Assembly (NCBI GenBank): GCA_963804595.1
Contig: CAWDQZ010000008.1
Coordinates: 219,350 to 283,349, forward strand
Reading direction: 5' to 3'
Length of the DNA stretch: 64,000 nt
Source of the DNA: DASUPK01 sp963804595
GTDB lineage: Bacteria; Actinomycetota; Thermoleophilia; Solirubrobacterales; 70-9
Below are positions 16,454 through 24,687 of this stretch, in pieces. Each line of letters starts with the position of its first letter. Position 1 is the stretch's first letter. The notes under the pieces are model-generated. The model made no database searches. It was not told where the DNA came from and saw nothing but the letters and a program-made list of their open reading frames with translations. Position numbers and translations under genes: made by a program.

Positions 16454-17422
16454 ATGACATCACCAGACCTCATGATCCAGGCCGAGGGGCTCCGGAAGCG
16501 CTTCGGCTCCACCCAGGCCCTCGACGGGGTCGACCTCGCTGTTCCCGCCGGCACCGTCCTCGGTGTCCTCGGCCCGAACGGCGCCGGTAAGACCACCGCC
16601 GTCCGCATCCTCGCGACGCTGCTCCAGGCCGACTCGGGCACCGCCCTGGTCGGCGGGTACGACGTCGCCACCCAGCCGCACCAGGTCCGCCGCACCATCG
16701 GCCTCACCGGGCAGTACGCCTCGGTCGACGAGGACCTCACCGGCACCCAGAACCTTCTGCTCATCGGCCAGCTGCTGGGCCTCTCCTCGCGCGACGGCAA
16801 GGCTCGCGCCGCGGAGCTGCTCGAGTGGTTCGACCTCGGGGAGGCCGCGAGCCGGATGGCGAAGACCTACAGCGGCGGTATGCGTCGGCGGCTCGACCTC
16901 GCGGCCAGCCTCGTCGGCCGTCCCGCGGTGATCTTCCTCGACGAGCCGACCACGGGTCTCGACCCGGCCAAGCGCGAGGACATGTGGGACGTCGTGCGCA
17001 ACCTCGTCGACGACGGGTCCACCGTCCTGCTGACCACGCAGTACCTCGACGAGGCCGACGCGCTCGCCGACGAGATCACCGTCATCGACCACGGGCGCGT
17101 CATCGCCCACGACACCCCGGACGGCCTCAAGCGGGTCATCGGCGGCCAGCGCATCGTCGTGACGCCGAGCGACCACGACCGGCTGGGCGACGTCGAGCGG
17201 CTGCTGGTGGACGTCACCGGCCACCCCGCCGCCGTCACCGGTCGCGCCGAGCTCACCGTGCCCGTCACCGATGAAGACGTGTTCGCGCACGTCGTCGGCC
17301 GGCTGGCCGCCGAGGGCATCGGCGTCAACGAGCTCTCCCTGCACCTGCCGAGCCTCGACGAGGTCTTCATGACCCTCACCGGCCACGGCACCACCGACTC
17401 CAAGGAAGGGGAAGCGGCATGA
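16454..17422 (+). CDS. DrrA-like ABC exporter ATP-binding protein
   Basis: A 322-residue ATPase: Walker A GPNGAGKT (about residue 41), signature YSGGMRRRLDLA (about 138), Walker B VIFLDEPTTGLDP (about 159), then the H-loop and a C-terminal domain typical of daunorubicin-resistance DrrA proteins. It would power the permease encoded next, with which it overlaps by four bases (ATGA). The ATG at 16454 sits right behind the phased heptamer promoter; the open frame runs 220 bases further upstream but into the antiporter gene. The substrate is probably a hydrophobic drug or secondary metabolite, inferred from the family. Nothing in the window makes such a metabolite. Confidence 0.9.
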   Translation: MTSPDLMIQAEGLRKRFGSTQALDGVDLAVPAGTVLGVLGPNGAGKTTAVRILATLLQADSGTALVGGYDVATQPHQVRRTIGLTGQYASVDEDLTGTQNLLLIGQLLGLSSRDGKARAAELLEWFDLGEAASRMAKTYSGGMRRRLDLAASLVGRPAVIFLDEPTTGLDPAKREDMWDVVRNLVDDGSTVLLTTQYLDEADALADEITVIDHGRVIAHDTPDGLKRVIGGQRIVVTPSDHDRLGDVERLLVDVTGHPAAVTGRAELTVPVTDEDVFAHVVGRLAAEGIGVNELSLHLPSLDEVFMTLTGHGTTDSKEGEAA

Positions 17423-18261
17423 CCACCACCACCGCACCCACGCATACCGGACCGTCCCGGTCCGCCGGCCCCGGCCGGCACGTCGAGCCGACCACCGGCG
17501 GCGGCTCCCTGTTCACCCACGCCCGGGTCCTCGCCCGGCGCAGCCTCATCAAGATGTGGCGCACCCCCGAGGCGCTCATCGACGTGACGCTCCAGCCGGT
17601 GGTCTTCCTGGCCCTGTTCACCTACATCTTCGGCGGAGCGATCGCCGGCGGCTCGCAGCAGGAGTACCTCCAGTTCCTCCTGCCGGGCATGGTGGGCCAG
17701 CTCATCGCCATGGCCAGCGTCAGCATCGGCGTCAACCTCAACCAGGACATCGAGAAGGGCGTCTTCGACCGGTTCCGGTCGCTGCCGATCTCGCGGTCCG
17801 CCCCACTGGTCGGTGCCGTCATGGCCGACGTGGTCCGCTACCTCATCCTCTTCGTCGTGACGATGAGTGTCGGTCTCCTCATGGGCTTCCAGGTCGGCAC
17901 CAGCTGGCTCGGAGTGCTCGCGGCCCTCGGGATCTCGATGGCCTTCGCGCTCTGCTTCGCCTGGATCTCGGTGTTCGTCGGGATGATCGCCCGGACGTCC
18001 GGCGCGGTGCAGGGGATCATGTTCCTGCTCGTGCTGCCCCTCGGGTTCGCCAGCAACACCTACGTCCCGACGTCGACGCTGCCCAGCTGGATGCAGACCT
18101 TCGTCAGCCACAACCCGATCACCTACCTGGTCAGCACGGTCCGTGGGCTGATGGTCGGTGGACCGGTCGCCGAGAACCTCATCGGGACCCTCGTGTGGAT
18201 GGCCGGGCTGGTCGTGGTGTTCGTCCCGCTGGCCCTCTGGGCCTACCGGCGCCGCGCCTGA
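17419..18261 (+). CDS. DrrB-like ABC-2 exporter permease
   Basis: A 280-residue ABC-2 permease with six membrane helices after a 50-residue cytosolic N-terminus rich in Thr and Pro. The EKGVFDRFRSLPISR segment between helices 2 and 3 and GFASNTYVP near helix 5 are hallmarks of DrrB-type permeases. It pairs with the preceding ATPase (ATGA overlap) to export a hydrophobic compound. Its stop codon lies 19 bases inside the 3' end of the convergent regulator gene, so the two transcripts overlap at their ends. Confidence 0.9.
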   Translation: MTTTTAPTHTGPSRSAGPGRHVEPTTGGGSLFTHARVLARRSLIKMWRTPEALIDVTLQPVVFLALFTYIFGGAIAGGSQQEYLQFLLPGMVGQLIAMASVSIGVNLNQDIEKGVFDRFRSLPISRSAPLVGAVMADVVRYLILFVVTMSVGLLMGFQVGTSWLGVLAALGISMAFALCFAWISVFVGMIARTSGAVQGIMFLLVLPLGFASNTYVPTSTLPSWMQTFVSHNPITYLVSTVRGLMVGGPVAENLIGTLVWMAGLVVVFVPLALWAYRRRA

Positions 18262-21200
18262 ACCGGCGCCTCGACCCCGCCGACCTCGTCGGCCTCCAGC
18301 GGCTCGGCCTCCGTCACGTCCAGTGACGCGGGGTCGAGCCGCTTCGCCGCGTCCGCCTGGGACAGCGACCAGCCCCGTTCGTATGCGGCGGCGAACGCCT
18401 CCTCGCCCAGCCGGGTCGGGAGTACGGCGAACAGCTCGGCGATGGTGGGGTCGGTCGGCGTCCTCGATACCCCGCACCCGCGCCGCCGCACCGAGAAGCT
18501 CCGCCGCGTCCTCGCACCGGTCGTACGCCAGGGCCAGACGCGCCGTGGCGGTGCCGTTGCCCGCGAGGATCGGCATGTCCCTCGTCGCCAGCGCCGCGGT
18601 GTACCCGGCGGTCACGCTCTTGCTCGCCGCGTCGAGGTCGCCGAGCTCGACGTCGAGCAGCGCCACCATGGTGCCGAGCAGGGCCTGGCCGTGCGCTCCG
18701 CCGAGGGCTCGGCTGCTCTCCGCCTGGGCGGTCATCGTGTCGCGGATCGCGGCGACCCTGTCCATGTCGCCCTCGCGCACCGCGATCCACCCGCGACCCG
18801 CGTTGGCGAGGATCTGCGGGAACCCGCTGGCGTCCTCGAGCTCGTCGAACCGCGCGATCTCGCGCCGGGCCCCGTCGAGGTCGTCCAGCCGCAGCCGCAG
18901 GTTCGCCAGGCGCATCGCCATGAAGGCCTCGTCGGAGTGCGCGCCGAGGGCCCGGAGGTACTCCTCGGCCTCGGCGTAGGACGCGATGGCGCCCTCGAGG
19001 TCGCCGTCGTAGGTCTGCAGCTGGGCCTTCATCGCCACGACGGTGGCGAGACCCCAGCGGTCGCCGAGGGCGGTGAACTCCTCGAACGCGGTGTCGACGT
19101 TCGCCCGCGTCACCTCGACGTGCCCGAAGTTCTCCGCCATGGCGGCCCCGAGCATCAACATCACCGCCCGGACCCACGGGTCCGGGTGCTCGACGCCGGC
19201 GAGGCGCTTCTGCTCGGCGACCTCGGGGCTCCCGGCGAAGTACGCGAGCATGGCCCGCAGGACCACCGCCTGGGGCAGCGCGTAGTCCGGGTCGGGGAGC
19301 AGCTCGAGCTCCTGCTGCAGCGCGGCGGCCTTCAGGGTCATGTCCTCCTCGAAGGCGGTGTTGTCCTCCATGCCGCGCGTCATCAGCATCACCACGCGGG
19401 CCAGCTCGCGGGCGCCCGGAGCGGCCTCGCCCGGCACGGCCAGCGCATACCCCAGCCAGGTCCAGGCCTCGGCGTGCGCGCCGACCAGCGACCAGTACCA
19501 GCTCAGCTCGAGGACCATCCGCATCGTGCGCGCCGCGTCCTCGGAGTCGCCGAGGTAGCGGACGGCCGAGAGGATATTGTCGTGCTCGACGTCGAGAACC
19601 CTTGCGGCGTCGAGCTGTTGGGCGTCGTAGAGCCGTCGTGACTGGAGCGAGACGAGGTCGGCGAAGAACGTCGCGTGCCGCAGTCGCGCCTCGTCGACGT
19701 CGCGGCGCTCGGCCAGCCGGTCGATCCCGAACTCCCGGATCGTCTCCAGCATCCGGTAGCGCAGCCCGTGCGACTCGTCCACCGTCAGCAGCGACTTGTC
19801 GACGAGCGAGCCGAGCAGCGTGGGGACGTCGGCGGCGTCGAGGCGCTCGTCGGCGCAGACCGCGGTGGCGCTCTCCGTCGTCGACCCGGCGGGGAAGACG
19901 GCGAGCCGCTCGGCCAACAGCCGCTCGTCGGCGGTGAGGAGGTCCCAGCTCCACTCCACGACGGCCCGGAGCGTCTGGTGGCGGGGGAGCGCGGTGCGGC
20001 GGCCACCGGTCAGCAGCCGGAACCGGTCGGAGAGCCGTTTCGCGACCTCCGACACGGGCAGCACCCGGGTCCTCGCCGCCGCCAGCTCGATGGCCAGCGG
20101 CAGACCGTCGAGGCGGCGCACGATCTCGACGACCGGTGCCAGGGTCGACTCGTCGAGGACCAGCCCGGAGCGGACCGCGGAGGCACGCTCGACGAAGAGC
20201 TGCACCGACGCATACGACATGGCCTCGTCGAGCCGGACCTCCCACGGTGGGAGCCCGAGCGGCGGAAGGACGCAGAGCGACTCCCCGTCGACCCCCAGCG
20301 GTTCGCGGCTGGTGGCCAGCACCCGCAGCGTGGGGCAGGACGCCAGGAGGTCCTCGACGAGCCGCGCGGCGGCGTCGAGCAGGTGCTCGCAGTTGTCGAC
20401 GACGAGCAGGTACGGCCCGGCACTCAACGTCGCGACGAGGAGCGAGAAGTCGTCGGTGCCTCGGCGCGCCTCGCGGGTGCGCTCGAGGACGATGGCCTCG
20501 CGCAGGTCGAGGGCGGCCAGGAACGCCGGCAGGACGCCGTTCTCGTCGCGCACCGGCGCGAGCTCGACGAGCGATGCGCCGCCCCCGTGGGCGGCCTGCC
20601 ACGCCCGGCCGACCTCGGTGGCCAACCGGGTCTTGCCGGCGCCACCGGGACCGACCACCGTCGCCAGCCGGCTGCCGGTGAGCACCCCGACGACCCGCTC
20701 GGTCTCGGCCTCTCGCCCGAGGAAGCTGGTCAGCCCGGCGCGCAGCCCGGGGCGGCGGCCGATGGGTGGCTGGGCGCCGGGGACGTCCTCGCGCAGCAGC
20801 GCCAGGTGGAGCTCGCGCAGCGCGGGGGAGGGGTCGGTGCCGAGGGTGTCCGCGAGGGTGCTCCGGAGCCGCTCGTAGGCGGCCAGCGCCTCCGCGGGGC
20901 GGCCGGTGGCGGCCAGGGCGCGCATCAGCTGGCCGGTGAGCTGCTCGCGAAGAGGGTTCGCGCGGGTGCGGTCCTCGAGCTCGGCGACCACGTCGGCGGC
21001 GTGACCCAGGGCCAGGTCCGCGTCGACCCGGGCGGCGAGGGCGTCGAGCCGCTCCTCGTCGAGCCGGGCGGCCAGCGCGACCGCGTACTCGCCGTCGTCC
21101 GCGTCGGCGAGGGCCGGACCGCGCCACAGGTCGAGGGCCTCGGCGAGCGTCGACCGGGCCGTCGCCGCGTCGCCGGCGGCCAGGAGGTCCCGACCTCGGC

Positions 21201-21516
21201 GGGCCAACCGTCGGAACCGCTCGGCGTCGACGGCGTCGCTCGCGACGGTGAGCCGGTAGCCCTGGTGCGACTGCTGGACCACGGCCGGGTTGCCCAGGGC
21301 GCGGCGCAGCCGGGAGACCAGCGTCTGGAGGGCGCCGACGGGGTCGGCGGGCGGGTCCTCGCCCCAGACCGCGTCGACGAGCTCGGCGCTGGTGACGACG
21401 TGACCGGCGTCGACGGCCAGCCGGGTGACGAGACGCCGCAGCCGAGACCCGGCGACGTCGATCGCGACGCCCCCCGGGCCGACCACCTCGAGCTCGCCGA
21501 GGACCCGCACCTCCAC
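18243..21516 (-). CDS. SARP/AfsR-like BTAD regulator, frameshifted near the C-terminus
   Basis: An AfsR-like regulator: winged helix at residues 1-95 (VRVLGELEVVGPGG start), bacterial transcriptional activation domain at 100-245, NB-ARC ATPase with P-loop GPGGAGKTR near 287 and LVVDNCEHL Walker B, then TPR-like repeats. At 18451-18460 the frame breaks: deleting one base gives ...IEDATDPTIAELF..., the usual family ending, which then runs to the TAG at 18243. As written, the first frame reads on across drrAB to 16867. The start is GTG 21516. It converges on the DrrAB-like exporter, whose promoter carries SARP-type heptamers, so it is the likely activator. Whether the indel is real or a sequence error cannot be told here. 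Confidence 0.82.
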
Positions 21517-21529
21517 GGCCGTCGAGTCT

Positions 21530-21545
21530 GTCAGACGAGACTGAC
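21530..21545. promoter_or_regulatory. Inverted repeat upstream of the SARP gene
   Basis: GTCAG-N6-CTGAC lies 14 bases upstream of the GTG of the BTAD gene, between it and the divergent thioesterase gene. A TGTCAGA heptamer overlaps it and a TGCCAGA lies at 21568-21574, echoing the heptamers before drrA. Autoregulation is possible but the spacing is not clearly phased. Confidence 0.3.
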
Positions 21546-21583
21546 CGGATCATCGCCGCGCCCCGGCTGCCAGACTGGGCGCC

Positions 21584-22033
21584 GTGTCGACCAGCCCGTA
21601 CTGCGTCAGTGTGCCTCTGCGATGGTCCGACATGGACGCGTACGGCCACGTCAACAACGTCCAGTTCCTCCGGCTGCTGGAGGACGCGCGCGTGACCGGG
21701 TTCAAGGAGTGGTTCGGCCAGGACCGCTCGCTGCTCGACGAGGGCGTCCTCGTCGCGCGGCACGAGATCGAGTACATCGCGCCGCTCACCTTCCGGCACG
21801 CGCCGATCGCCGTGGAGATGTGGGTGACGAAGATGGGTGGGGCGGGGTTCGACATCGGGTACGACGTACGCGACCCCGAGGACGTCGGGAACGGCCACTA
21901 CGCACGGGCCGAGACGAGCCTCGTCCTCTACGACTTCGCCCAGTCCCGGCCGCGCCGGATCCGCCCGGAAGAGAAGGCGATCCTCGAGGGGCTGCGCGGT
22001 GCTCCGGTTCCCTTCCGGTGGCGGGGGCGGTGA
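21584..22033 (+). CDS. Acyl-CoA thioesterase (hotdog fold)
   Basis: A 149-residue protein with the 4-hydroxybenzoyl-CoA thioesterase pattern: RWSDMDAYGHVNNVQF, where the first Asp is the catalytic residue of the YbgC/4HBT group, followed by RHEIEYIAPLTF. It would hydrolyse acyl-CoA thioesters in the cytosol; chain preference is not predictable. The GTG at 21584 fits the family length. The next gene starts inside its stop codon (GTGA), so the two are coupled. It is divergent from the SARP regulator gene with 67 bases between. Confidence 0.88.
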   Translation: MSTSPYCVSVPLRWSDMDAYGHVNNVQFLRLLEDARVTGFKEWFGQDRSLLDEGVLVARHEIEYIAPLTFRHAPIAVEMWVTKMGGAGFDIGYDVRDPEDVGNGHYARAETSLVLYDFAQSRPRRIRPEEKAILEGLRGAPVPFRWRGR

Positions 22034-22665
22034 CTCCGGAGGGCCGGATCGTCCTCGACGACGCCCAGGGGTATGCCGACCTGCGCACGTTCGTCGCGCG
22101 GGCCCGGCAGCTCGACGAGGACGGGGCGGTGCGGCTCCAGGCCGACGGCACCGTCCTCGCCGCCTACGTCGGCGTGCTGCCCGGGCGGGGGCTGATGGGC
22201 GACGGGGCCGTGGTCGGGCTGCGGACGATGCGGCTGGGCCGCCCGACGACCCTCGACGCGACGGTGGCGCTGGCGGCGGTCGGCGACCGGCTCGCCCGGG
22301 ACACCAGCGCGGGACTCGAGCTGCCACCCGTGACGGTGCAGACCGCGTGGGCCGCGATGACGCCGCCCCGCGCCGGGTGGGAGCCGGTCGGGTCGGTCGA
22401 CGCGGAAGCGCTGGTCGTCGCGGCGCGAGCGGGGATCGCCGAGGTGGCCCTGGGGGCGCCGACCGGGTCCGGCGGTCAGGCCGTGACCGACCTGCGGCAG
22501 CGGGTCTGGGGCCGGCTGACCGACACGAAGCCCCCGGTGCCGGCGGGTGCCGCGTTCGCCGCATACGCGCTGGGCTTCCTGGACCCGGCGCTGCGCTGCG
22601 ACGTCGTCGCGCACGGCCGGTGGACGCGGCTCAGCTCACCGCGCGGCCACGTCCTCGTTCGCTGA
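22030..22665 (+). CDS. Conserved hypothetical protein coupled to thioesterase
   Basis: A 211-residue soluble protein of Ala/Val-rich composition with no recognisable motif. It reads TPEGRIVLDD at the start, then an alpha/beta pattern with TVQTAWAAMTPPRAGWEPVG in the middle. No signal peptide or membrane helix is visible. The GTG at 22030 overlaps the thioesterase TGA (GTGA); a GTG at 22018 in the same frame is an alternative. Coupling suggests a role in the same acyl-CoA step, but this is inference. Its last 30 bases overlap the convergent MFS gene. Confidence 0.7.
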   Translation: MTPEGRIVLDDAQGYADLRTFVARARQLDEDGAVRLQADGTVLAAYVGVLPGRGLMGDGAVVGLRTMRLGRPTTLDATVALAAVGDRLARDTSAGLELPPVTVQTAWAAMTPPRAGWEPVGSVDAEALVVAARAGIAEVALGAPTGSGGQAVTDLRQRVWGRLTDTKPPVPAGAAFAAYALGFLDPALRCDVVAHGRWTRLSSPRGHVLVR

Positions 22666-24096
22666 GGGCGCGCGGCAGCGGCGGCCGCTGAGGACGACGA
22701 GGGCGGCCACGCCGGCGAGGACCGACCAGATGGCGATGTAGGTGTGCCGGTCGCCGCCGGCGGTGTGCAAGGTGGCGAAGAGAGCGCTGGCGACGGCGAT
22801 GCCGATCACGCTGCCGAGGACGTCGGACAGCTGCAGCGACGCCGAGGCCGAGCTGTGCTCCGAGACCGGCGCGAGGTCGAGCAGGATCACCGAGAGGCTG
22901 GTGGAGCCCAGCCCCATCCCGAGCCCCGCGAAGACCATGGCGGGGGCGAAGAACCAGACCGACCACCCCAGCGCGGTCAGCAGCACCATGAGCAGGGCCC
23001 CGGCCGCGACCAGGGCACCTCCCGCCGAGACCAGCACCCATCGTCGACCCGTGAACGTCGGCCGCCCCTGGATCCACGACCCCGCCGACCAGCCCAGCGA
23101 CCCGACGGCCAGCAGGATCCCGGCGAGCGACACGGTCGAGCCGCGCTCCTGGGTGAGCATCAGCGGGACGTAGGTGATCGTCCCGTTGAACGCCGCGTTG
23201 AGGAAGAACCGGCTGAGGATCACCGAGGGCAGGCCGGCCGCCATCCGCAGCGTCCCGGGCGGGAGCAACCGTGGCGTGACGACGAGCAGCCCGACGACAC
23301 CGAGGATCGCCGCTCCCGTCTCCCAGGAGAACAGGCGGACCTGGTCGTACGTGCCGAGCTGGAGCAGGCCCGCGGCGAGGGCCACCAGCACGCCGGCACC
23401 GGCGGTCCGGCGGTGCGATGCGCGTTCGTTCGGGTCGCTCTCGCTGTCCCCGGTTCGCGAGATCGCGCGGCGCTGGCTGACGATCATGGCCAGGGTCATC
23501 AGCGCCGGCGGGACCACCACCCAGAAGACCAGCCGCCACGTGAACGCCGTGGTCAGCCAGCCGGACAGCGGCGCCCCGATCAGGGACGGCAGCACCCAGG
23601 CGGCCGAGACCCAGGCGAACACCCTCGGGCGCAGCTCGGTGGGGTAGACGCGGCCGATGACGACGTAGAGCACGACGACGACCAGGCCCGCACCGAGGCC
23701 GGTGACCGCACGTCCCACGAGCAGGACGGGGAACGACCCGGCCAGCCCGCAGATCGCCGCGCCTCCGGCGAAGAGCAGCTGCCCCGCCACCAGACCCGGC
23801 ATCGGTCCGGACCGGTCGGACCACACGCCGGCCAGCACGATGCCGAGCAGCTGGCCGGTGAGCATCACCGAGAACGCGAGCCCGTAGCTGCGGACCGCGC
23901 CCAGCTCCTCCGCGGCGGTCGGCATCGCCGTGGCGATCGCCATGAACTCGAACGCGACGATCGTCACCATGGCGATGACGGCCACCGAGATCAGCCGGTA
24001 TGCGGGGGCGAACACTCCCGGTAGTGGGCCGGGCACCGGCGCCGGGGTCACCGGGTCGCCAGCGGTCTTCCGCTCGGCATCCCCGGTGGTGCTCAT
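22636..24096 (-). CDS. MFS transporter (probably 14 membrane segments)
   Basis: A 486-residue permease with about 14 helices. Helix 1 carries EFMAIATAMPTAAEEL, and motif A-like GVWSDRSGPMPGL follows helix 2, then GRAVTGLGAG (motif C-like) in helix 5, which is typical of drug:H+ antiporters of the DHA2 group. It would export a drug or metabolite using the proton gradient. A -10 box TACACT ends seven bases before the ATG at 24096, indicating a leaderless transcript. It overlaps the convergent gene at 22665 by 30 bases. The substrate is unknown. Confidence 0.87.
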   Translation of the reverse strand: MSTTGDAERKTAGDPVTPAPVPGPLPGVFAPAYRLISVAVIAMVTIVAFEFMAIATAMPTAAEELGAVRSYGLAFSVMLTGQLLGIVLAGVWSDRSGPMPGLVAGQLLFAGGAAICGLAGSFPVLLVGRAVTGLGAGLVVVVLYVVIGRVYPTELRPRVFAWVSAAWVLPSLIGAPLSGWLTTAFTWRLVFWVVVPPALMTLAMIVSQRRAISRTGDSESDPNERASHRRTAGAGVLVALAAGLLQLGTYDQVRLFSWETGAAILGVVGLLVVTPRLLPPGTLRMAAGLPSVILSRFFLNAAFNGTITYVPLMLTQERGSTVSLAGILLAVGSLGWSAGSWIQGRPTFTGRRWVLVSAGGALVAAGALLMVLLTALGWSVWFFAPAMVFAGLGMGLGSTSLSVILLDLAPVSEHSSASASLQLSDVLGSVIGIAVASALFATLHTAGGDRHTYIAIWSVLAGVAALVVLSGRRCRAPSANEDVAAR

Positions 24097-24103
24097 CGAC
24101 CCG

Positions 24104-24109
24104 AGTGTA
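24104..24109 (-). promoter_or_regulatory. -10 box of the MFS gene
   Basis: TACACT on the minus strand lies seven bases before the ATG at 24096. No Shine-Dalgarno sequence separates them, consistent with a leaderless message. Confidence 0.5.
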
Positions 24110-24194
24110 GGAAAGTCCGATCGGCCGGTCGGTAGCGGCTTCCCAGCCGTTCGGCCGACCGGGCCACACCGGCTGTGGTGCAACAATCCGAGGG

Positions 24195-24398
24195 ATGAAC
24201 GGGACGCGGGAGCTCCTCATCTCGCCGTGCCAGGCGCGATGCTCCTGGTCCACGTCGGGCGAACGGCTCGGCGAGGACCTCCTCTTCGCGTGCTCGGCGT
24301 GCGGGAGCGAGTGGGTCGCAACGGAGGCCTGGACGCCGGTCGACTGGCAGGGCGTGGTCCCCGAGGCGGTCCAGGCGGAGCGCGCTCGCGGGGCGTAG
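24195..24398 (+). CDS. Small conserved Cys-containing protein
   Basis: A 67-residue protein with four cysteines: C-x-x-x-C (CQARC) near residue 12 and C-x-x-C (CSACGSEW) near 33, a spacing that could hold one zinc ion or iron. The tail is acidic then Ala-rich. Codon use fits the host, and a GAGGG lies just before the ATG. It is divergent from the MFS gene, 98 bases apart. The function is unknown; a small zinc-ribbon-like protein is the best description. Confidence 0.6.
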   Translation: MNGTRELLISPCQARCSWSTSGERLGEDLLFACSACGSEWVATEAWTPVDWQGVVPEAVQAERARGA

Positions 24399-24583
24399 CC
24401 GCCGAGACGGTCCGCGATCGGACCCGCCGCGGGACACGGATCGGTGTGTCGGTCGGGGTGTCGGGTGGAGCACGGCCTCGGGTACCCGTTGGGGTAGCCC
24501 ACGATGCTGCGGGAACGACCCGAACGGGTACCCGACCGGTTACCCGATCGTCCCGCGACGACCGAACGCCCGAGCGAGCGCCG

Positions 24584-24667
24584 CGACCGAGCGTCCGACC
24601 GAGCGCCCGACCGAGCGCCCGACCGAGCGCCCGGCCGAGCGCCCGACCGAGCGCCCGACCGAGCGCA
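24584..24667 (+). repeat. 12-bp tandem repeat, seven units, in a 289-bp gene-free stretch
   Basis: Seven consecutive copies of cgaccgagcgcc (with one-base variants in units 1, 5 and 7) follow two degenerate copies at 24559-24581. The gene-free stretch 24399-24687 also contains cgggtacccg twice (near 24481 and 24526) in an otherwise featureless sequence. A 12-bp period keeps any reading frame open and yields Arg/Ala/Pro/Asp repeats on both strands, but I see no start site or partner domain, so I treat it as non-coding. Confidence 0.85.
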
Positions 24668-24687
24668 CGGCATGGACTGCCCGTGGC

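Noticed and set aside
16867..18242. Extension of the BTAD frame across drrAB
   Set aside because: It follows from the indel at 18451-18460 and has no resemblance to any regulator domain; the drrAB genes are conserved on the other strand.
18314..22564. 1416-codon open frame on the minus strand
   Set aside because: Arg/Pro-rich shadow of the BTAD and thioesterase genes, no motifs.
19675..22665. 996-codon open frame on the + strand covering the SARP gene
   Set aside because: Most of it is antisense to conserved BTAD and ATPase sequence; only its last 211 codons are a real gene (from 22030).
24559..24667. CRISPR array
   Set aside because: Units are 12 bp and directly adjacent with no spacers, and no cas genes are near.
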